NCBI GenBank assembly: GCA_947449035.1
Contig: CANFQC010000008.1
Location: 1 to 64,000 of the forward strand
Reading direction: 5' to 3'
Length of the DNA: 64,000 nt
Source: Actinomycetota bacterium
GTDB taxonomy: Bacteria > Actinomycetota > Actinomycetes > S36-B12
This document shows, one piece after another, positions 60,182 through 64,000 of this stretch. The notes beneath the pieces are model-generated. The model made no database searches. It was given only the letters and a program-made list of their open reading frames with translations, and was not told where the DNA came from. A program made the translations under genes and the position numbers. How positions within the stretch are numbered: position 1 is the first letter of the stretch; every line of letters begins with the position of its first letter.

Positions 60182-61675
60182 ATGACCACCAACGGCGCGC
60201 TGACCGACTGGACCACCCTGGCCGGTCGTCTCGATACCCCGACTGAACTGCTCATCAATGGGCAATGGGTGCCGGCTCAAGGCGGTAATCGCCTCGACGT
60301 GGTGAGCCCTATTGATGGCTCGGTTATTAGGTCAATCGCCCTCGGCTCAGCCGCTGACATCGACCGCGCGGTGGCGAATGGCCGGGCAGCATTCGAGGAC
60401 GGTCGCTGGTCACGTACCGCCCCGGCAGAGCGCAAGGCGGTGCTCATCGCGTGGGCAGACCTCATCACTGCGCATCGCGAGGAACTCGCTGTTCTCCAGA
60501 CCCTCGAAATGGGAAAGCCTGCGCACGAGTCATGGACCATTGATCTTCGGTCCGTCGCGAACACGATTCGCTGGAATGGCGAGGCCATCGACAAGATTCT
60601 TGACGAAATCCCGCACACCGAGCCGAACTCGCTTGCGCTGGTGACTCGCGAGCCGGCCGGGGTCGTCGGTGCAATCGTGCCCTGGAACTTTCCGCTGGTC
60701 ATGGCTGCCTGGAAGCTCGGCCCCGCACTTGCTGCTGGCTGCTCGGTCGTGCTCAAGCCCGCCGAGCAGTCACCGCTTTCGGCATTGCTCCTCGCCAAGC
60801 TCGCACTTGAAGCCGGCATTCCGCTCGGGGTACTCAATGTCGTCAACGGCCTCGGTGCCGATGCCGGCGCTGCGCTTTCTGCTCACCGTGACGTTGATGT
60901 GCTTGCCTTCACCGGTTCGACCAACGTCGGTCGTTCCATCATGGAAGCCTCAGCGAAGTCGAATCTCAAGAGGGTGTGGCTTGAGCTCGGGGGCAAGAGT
61001 GCAAACATCATTTTTCCTGATGCCGATGTCGAGAAGGCGGCCAACACTGCCGCCTGGTCGATCTTCTTCAACCAGGGAGAGATGTGCACGGCCGGATCCC
61101 GACTTCTCGTTCACGAAAGCCTGCACGACGAGGTAGTGCAGCGCGTGCTCGCGATTGCGGAGACCATGCAGCCGACGAATCCGCTCACCGCAGGTGCACC
61201 GGCCGGTGCCCTCGTGAATGCGACTCACCTCGGGCGCGTGCATGCGATGGTCGAGCAGGCCAGGACTGAGGGCTCACGCCTGATTGTCGGAGGCGCCCCG
61301 GCACTCGTCGAGACCGGCGGCAGCTACTACCCGCCCACAGTCTTCGATCGCGTATCCCCGGAGGGCTACATCGCCCAGAACGAGGTCTTCGGCCCCGTGC
61401 TGGCCATCAGCACGTTCTCCTCGGAAGAGGAAGCGATCCGCATCGCTAACTCGACCGATTACGGCCTGGCGTCCGGTGTCTGGACCAACGACCTGTCCCG
61501 GGCCCACCGCGTCTCCCGAGCCCTCAAGGTCGGGGTGTGCTGGGTGAACTGCTACGAGGAGGGCGACATGACCTTCCCCTTCGGCGGAGTGAAGATGTCC
61601 GGCTTCGGCCGCGACAAGAGCCTGCATGCCCTCGACAAGTTCATGGACATGAAGTCGACCTGGATCCAGCTCTAG
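60182..61675 (+). CDS. aldehyde dehydrogenase family protein (PuuC-like)
   Basis: GAIVPWNFPLVMAAWKLGPALAAG, FTGSTNVGRSIMEAS, LELGGKSANIIF, NQGEMCTAGSRLLV. Confidence 0.95.
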   Translation: MTTNGALTDWTTLAGRLDTPTELLINGQWVPAQGGNRLDVVSPIDGSVIRSIALGSAADIDRAVANGRAAFEDGRWSRTAPAERKAVLIAWADLITAHREELAVLQTLEMGKPAHESWTIDLRSVANTIRWNGEAIDKILDEIPHTEPNSLALVTREPAGVVGAIVPWNFPLVMAAWKLGPALAAGCSVVLKPAEQSPLSALLLAKLALEAGIPLGVLNVVNGLGADAGAALSAHRDVDVLAFTGSTNVGRSIMEASAKSNLKRVWLELGGKSANIIFPDADVEKAANTAAWSIFFNQGEMCTAGSRLLVHESLHDEVVQRVLAIAETMQPTNPLTAGAPAGALVNATHLGRVHAMVEQARTEGSRLIVGGAPALVETGGSYYPPTVFDRVSPEGYIAQNEVFGPVLAISTFSSEEEAIRIANSTDYGLASGVWTNDLSRAHRVSRALKVGVCWVNCYEEGDMTFPFGGVKMSGFGRDKSLHALDKFMDMKSTWIQL

Positions 61676-61782
61676 AAGAACCCTCGAAGCAGGGTGTTTT
61701 CGGGCGGTTTTTGCCCACGCGAAAAGCCGACGTACAGTAGTGAGGTAGTCGGCTCTGCCGTGGAACGTTCGTAGGGATTTCA

Positions 61783-63126
61783 GTGAAGCTTCGTGTGGTC
61801 GTGGGCGCCGCCCTCGCCGTTGCCCTGGCCGGTGCTGTCCTGGCCGCGCCTGCCCAAGCTGTGGCCCCGTTCCCCGATGCCCCCACGATCAACGCCATCA
61901 CCCCCACTGCCACGGGCACCCTGGTGGTCACCTACTCGATTCCGGCGTCCAATGGCGGTAGCCCCATCACCTCGTACCAAGCCTCCGTCGACGGCGGCGC
62001 CAACTGGCCTACCTGCTCCGATGCGGCCGGCACCTGCACCTTGATCAATCTCACGAATGGCACGGCGTATTCCGTGCAGATCCGTGCGGTCAATGCCGCC
62101 GGCCCCGGCGCGGCCAGCGCAGCGGTCGTCGGTACTCCTGTGGCACCTGCCGGGCCTGATCCCGATAAGCCCGCAACACTGCCCAAGCCCCATGTGTGGG
62201 CAACTGCAGTGTTTGACCCCGCCGGAAACAATCTCGGTCTTTCCGCCAAGACCACAGACGCCCTCGGCGTGGGCACGTTGCCGCAGTTGACCTTCAATCG
62301 CGCGATTCCGAGCAAGGCAGTCGTAGAGCGGCACCTGACCGTCAAGGCAACAGACATGTTCGGCCGCACGTATGTCGTGCCGGGCTCCTGGGGCTGGCTC
62401 AATGACCACACCGTGATGTTCCGTCCTAAGTCGTGGTGGCCGGGAAACTCGCGCATCGACATAGCGTCGACACTCGGCAAGGCCGTGCTCGGTAAGACCG
62501 GCTCGACCTACGTCGTCGGCTCCCCGAGCCTGGAGACGACCTACACCTTCTCCACGTCGCGCCGCATGATCATTCGGGTCGACGGTAAGACGCACCTGAT
62601 GAAGGTCTATGTCAACGATCAGAAGGTCAAGACTTTCCCTGTCTCATTGGGACAGAAGGAGTGGGAATCTCGTAACGGCGTCAAGGTGATCAGTACGCGC
62701 AAGGAGCCCAAGCACACCTACACGAGCGTGTCGTTGGATCTCACCACCGCCGAAGACACCACCAACCCCGATTTCTACGAGCTCAAGGACATTCCCTGGA
62801 ATACCCGCCTCACCCCGACGGGCGAGTTCATGCACTCCGCTCCCTGGGCGCTGGGTCGGCTTGGTAAGTGGAACGGCTCCCACGGCTGCACGAATATGCG
62901 CACCGAGGATGCCAAGTGGATCTTCGACAAGACCATTCCCGGTGACGTCGCGATCTACACCAACACAGGCGGCGAAACGGTCGAACCGGGCAATGGTCCC
63001 GGCGGCCTGTGGAACATCCCGTGGGACAAGTGGTTGAAGAAGTCCGCATTGCGCAGTGTCACCGGTTCGGTCGATACCACTGCACCGGCACCCGTGACCG
63101 TCGGCAACGGCTCTGCCAGCGCCTGA
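61783..63126 (+). CDS. secreted L,D-transpeptidase (YkuD) with N-terminal fibronectin type III-like domain
   Basis: Signal peptide; FN3-like SNGGSPITSYQASVDGG...GTAYSVQIRAVNAAGPG; catalytic NGSHGCTNMRTEDAKWIFD. Confidence 0.93.
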   Translation: MKLRVVVGAALAVALAGAVLAAPAQAVAPFPDAPTINAITPTATGTLVVTYSIPASNGGSPITSYQASVDGGANWPTCSDAAGTCTLINLTNGTAYSVQIRAVNAAGPGAASAAVVGTPVAPAGPDPDKPATLPKPHVWATAVFDPAGNNLGLSAKTTDALGVGTLPQLTFNRAIPSKAVVERHLTVKATDMFGRTYVVPGSWGWLNDHTVMFRPKSWWPGNSRIDIASTLGKAVLGKTGSTYVVGSPSLETTYTFSTSRRMIIRVDGKTHLMKVYVNDQKVKTFPVSLGQKEWESRNGVKVISTRKEPKHTYTSVSLDLTTAEDTTNPDFYELKDIPWNTRLTPTGEFMHSAPWALGRLGKWNGSHGCTNMRTEDAKWIFDKTIPGDVAIYTNTGGETVEPGNGPGGLWNIPWDKWLKKSALRSVTGSVDTTAPAPVTVGNGSASA

Positions 63127-63143
63127 CGCGATAGCGTGCAGGC

Positions 63144-64000
63144 ATGCGCCTGCTGCACACCTCCGACTGGCACCTCGGGCGCACCCTTCACGGATATTCA
63201 CTAATCGACGCGCAGCGTGCCGCAGTCAATGGATTGGTCAATGAGGCCATAGCCCGCGAGGTCGATCTCTTCATAGTCGCGGGTGATGTCTTCGATAGGG
63301 CAGTGCCGCCCGTCGAGGCCCTTCGAATCCTCAACGATGCTGTCGCTCGGCTCAATGAGGCATCAATCTCCACGGTGCTGATTGCCGGCAATCATGACAG
63401 CGGAGAACGGCTTTCCACGTACTCCAGCGTGCTGCGCGAGGGAGTCTGGGTCGTGGGCGATGCTCGCGAGCTCGCCACCCCGATCGTGCTTGATGACGAG
63501 CACGGTGAGGTGCTCGTCTATGCCCTTCCGTTCCTGGACCCCGATCTGGTGCGTCATGATCTCGCTGACGGTGAACCGCTGGAGCGCAGTCACGACGCTG
63601 TGATGACTCGGGCGGTAGAGCTCATCAACGCTGATCAGGCAGCTCGTGGATATCCGCGCAGTATTGCCATCGGGCATGCATTCGTCGTGGCCGGTGAGCC
63701 ACCCGAGGTCAGCGAGAGCGAACGTGACCTTTCGATTGGTGGCGTGCAGTCGGTACCTTCCGCACGTTTTGGCGAATCCTTTGGCTACGTCGCGCTGGGG
63801 CATCTGCATCGCCCGCAGCTGGTTGGCAGCGAGGCGATCCGATACAGCGGCTCGCTCCTGAGGTACTCCTTCTCCGAGGCAGGCCACGAGAAGTCTTTCC
63901 TGGTGATCGAGATCGGAGCACCCGGAAGTGAGATCCAGGTCGAGCAGGTGCTGATCGCCCAGCCTCGACCGATGAGCAGGTTGCGTGGCTCGATGGCAGA
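63144..64000 (+). CDS. sbcD: nuclease SbcCD subunit D, truncated by window end
   Basis: MRLLHTSDWHLGRTLHGYSLIDAQRAAV, IVAGDVFDRAVPP, LIAGNHDSGERL, ALGHLHRPQ; open at 64000 so absent from ORF track. Confidence 0.95.
   Translation, partial: MRLLHTSDWHLGRTLHGYSLIDAQRAAVNGLVNEAIAREVDLFIVAGDVFDRAVPPVEALRILNDAVARLNEASISTVLIAGNHDSGERLSTYSSVLREGVWVVGDARELATPIVLDDEHGEVLVYALPFLDPDLVRHDLADGEPLERSHDAVMTRAVELINADQAARGYPRSIAIGHAFVVAGEPPEVSESERDLSIGGVQSVPSARFGESFGYVALGHLHRPQLVGSEAIRYSGSLLRYSFSEAGHEKSFLVIEIGAPGSEIQVEQVLIAQPRPMSRLRGSMA

Noticed and set aside
61780-62595. 271-aa minus-strand ORF overlapping the L,D-transpeptidase
   Set aside because: Shadow ORF; no recognisable motif

Overview
64-kb high-GC chromosomal segment from an actinobacterium (lineage inferred from gene order and gene families, not tested). 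Most of it is dense housekeeping sequence: gluQ-like, leuS, degV, plsY, comEA-comEC-holA, rpsT, lepA, hemW, hrcA-dnaJ-rsmE-HIT-phoH-ybeY-CNNM-cdd-like-era-recO-uppS, zur-znuBCA, glyS, dusB, dgt, dnaG, three tRNAs and sbcD (cut by the window end). Recognisable cis elements include a perfect CIRCE operator before hrcA, a Zur-box-like site before znuA, a palindromic putative operator before a VapBC-like module, and bidirectional hairpin terminators between convergent genes. The least ordinary part is an accessory block at about 41.7-50.4 kb, right after a tRNA(CAU). It holds three secreted proteins (a C-type-lectin-like protein, a short wall/surface protein, and a protein with seven near-identical ~42-aa propeller-like repeats) whose C-termini share a W/C-rich motif. 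It also holds an orphan ACP-thioesterase didomain protein with a structured, partly AT-rich divergent intergenic region, an MMPL exporter, and a small gene matching the NHLP (nitrile-hydratase-like leader peptide) RiPP precursor family with a GG cleavage motif and a 12-aa core (YNWTTPNHACAD). No canonical RiPP maturase or C39 peptidase transporter is visible in the window. Other points of interest are two toxin-antitoxin-like modules inserted in conserved blocks, a GAF-LuxR/GAF-ANTAR sensor cluster beside an amino-acid permease, a chagasin-like inhibitor, and a cytidine-deaminase-fold protein lacking zinc ligands. All calls come from reading the sequence; no database search was run.
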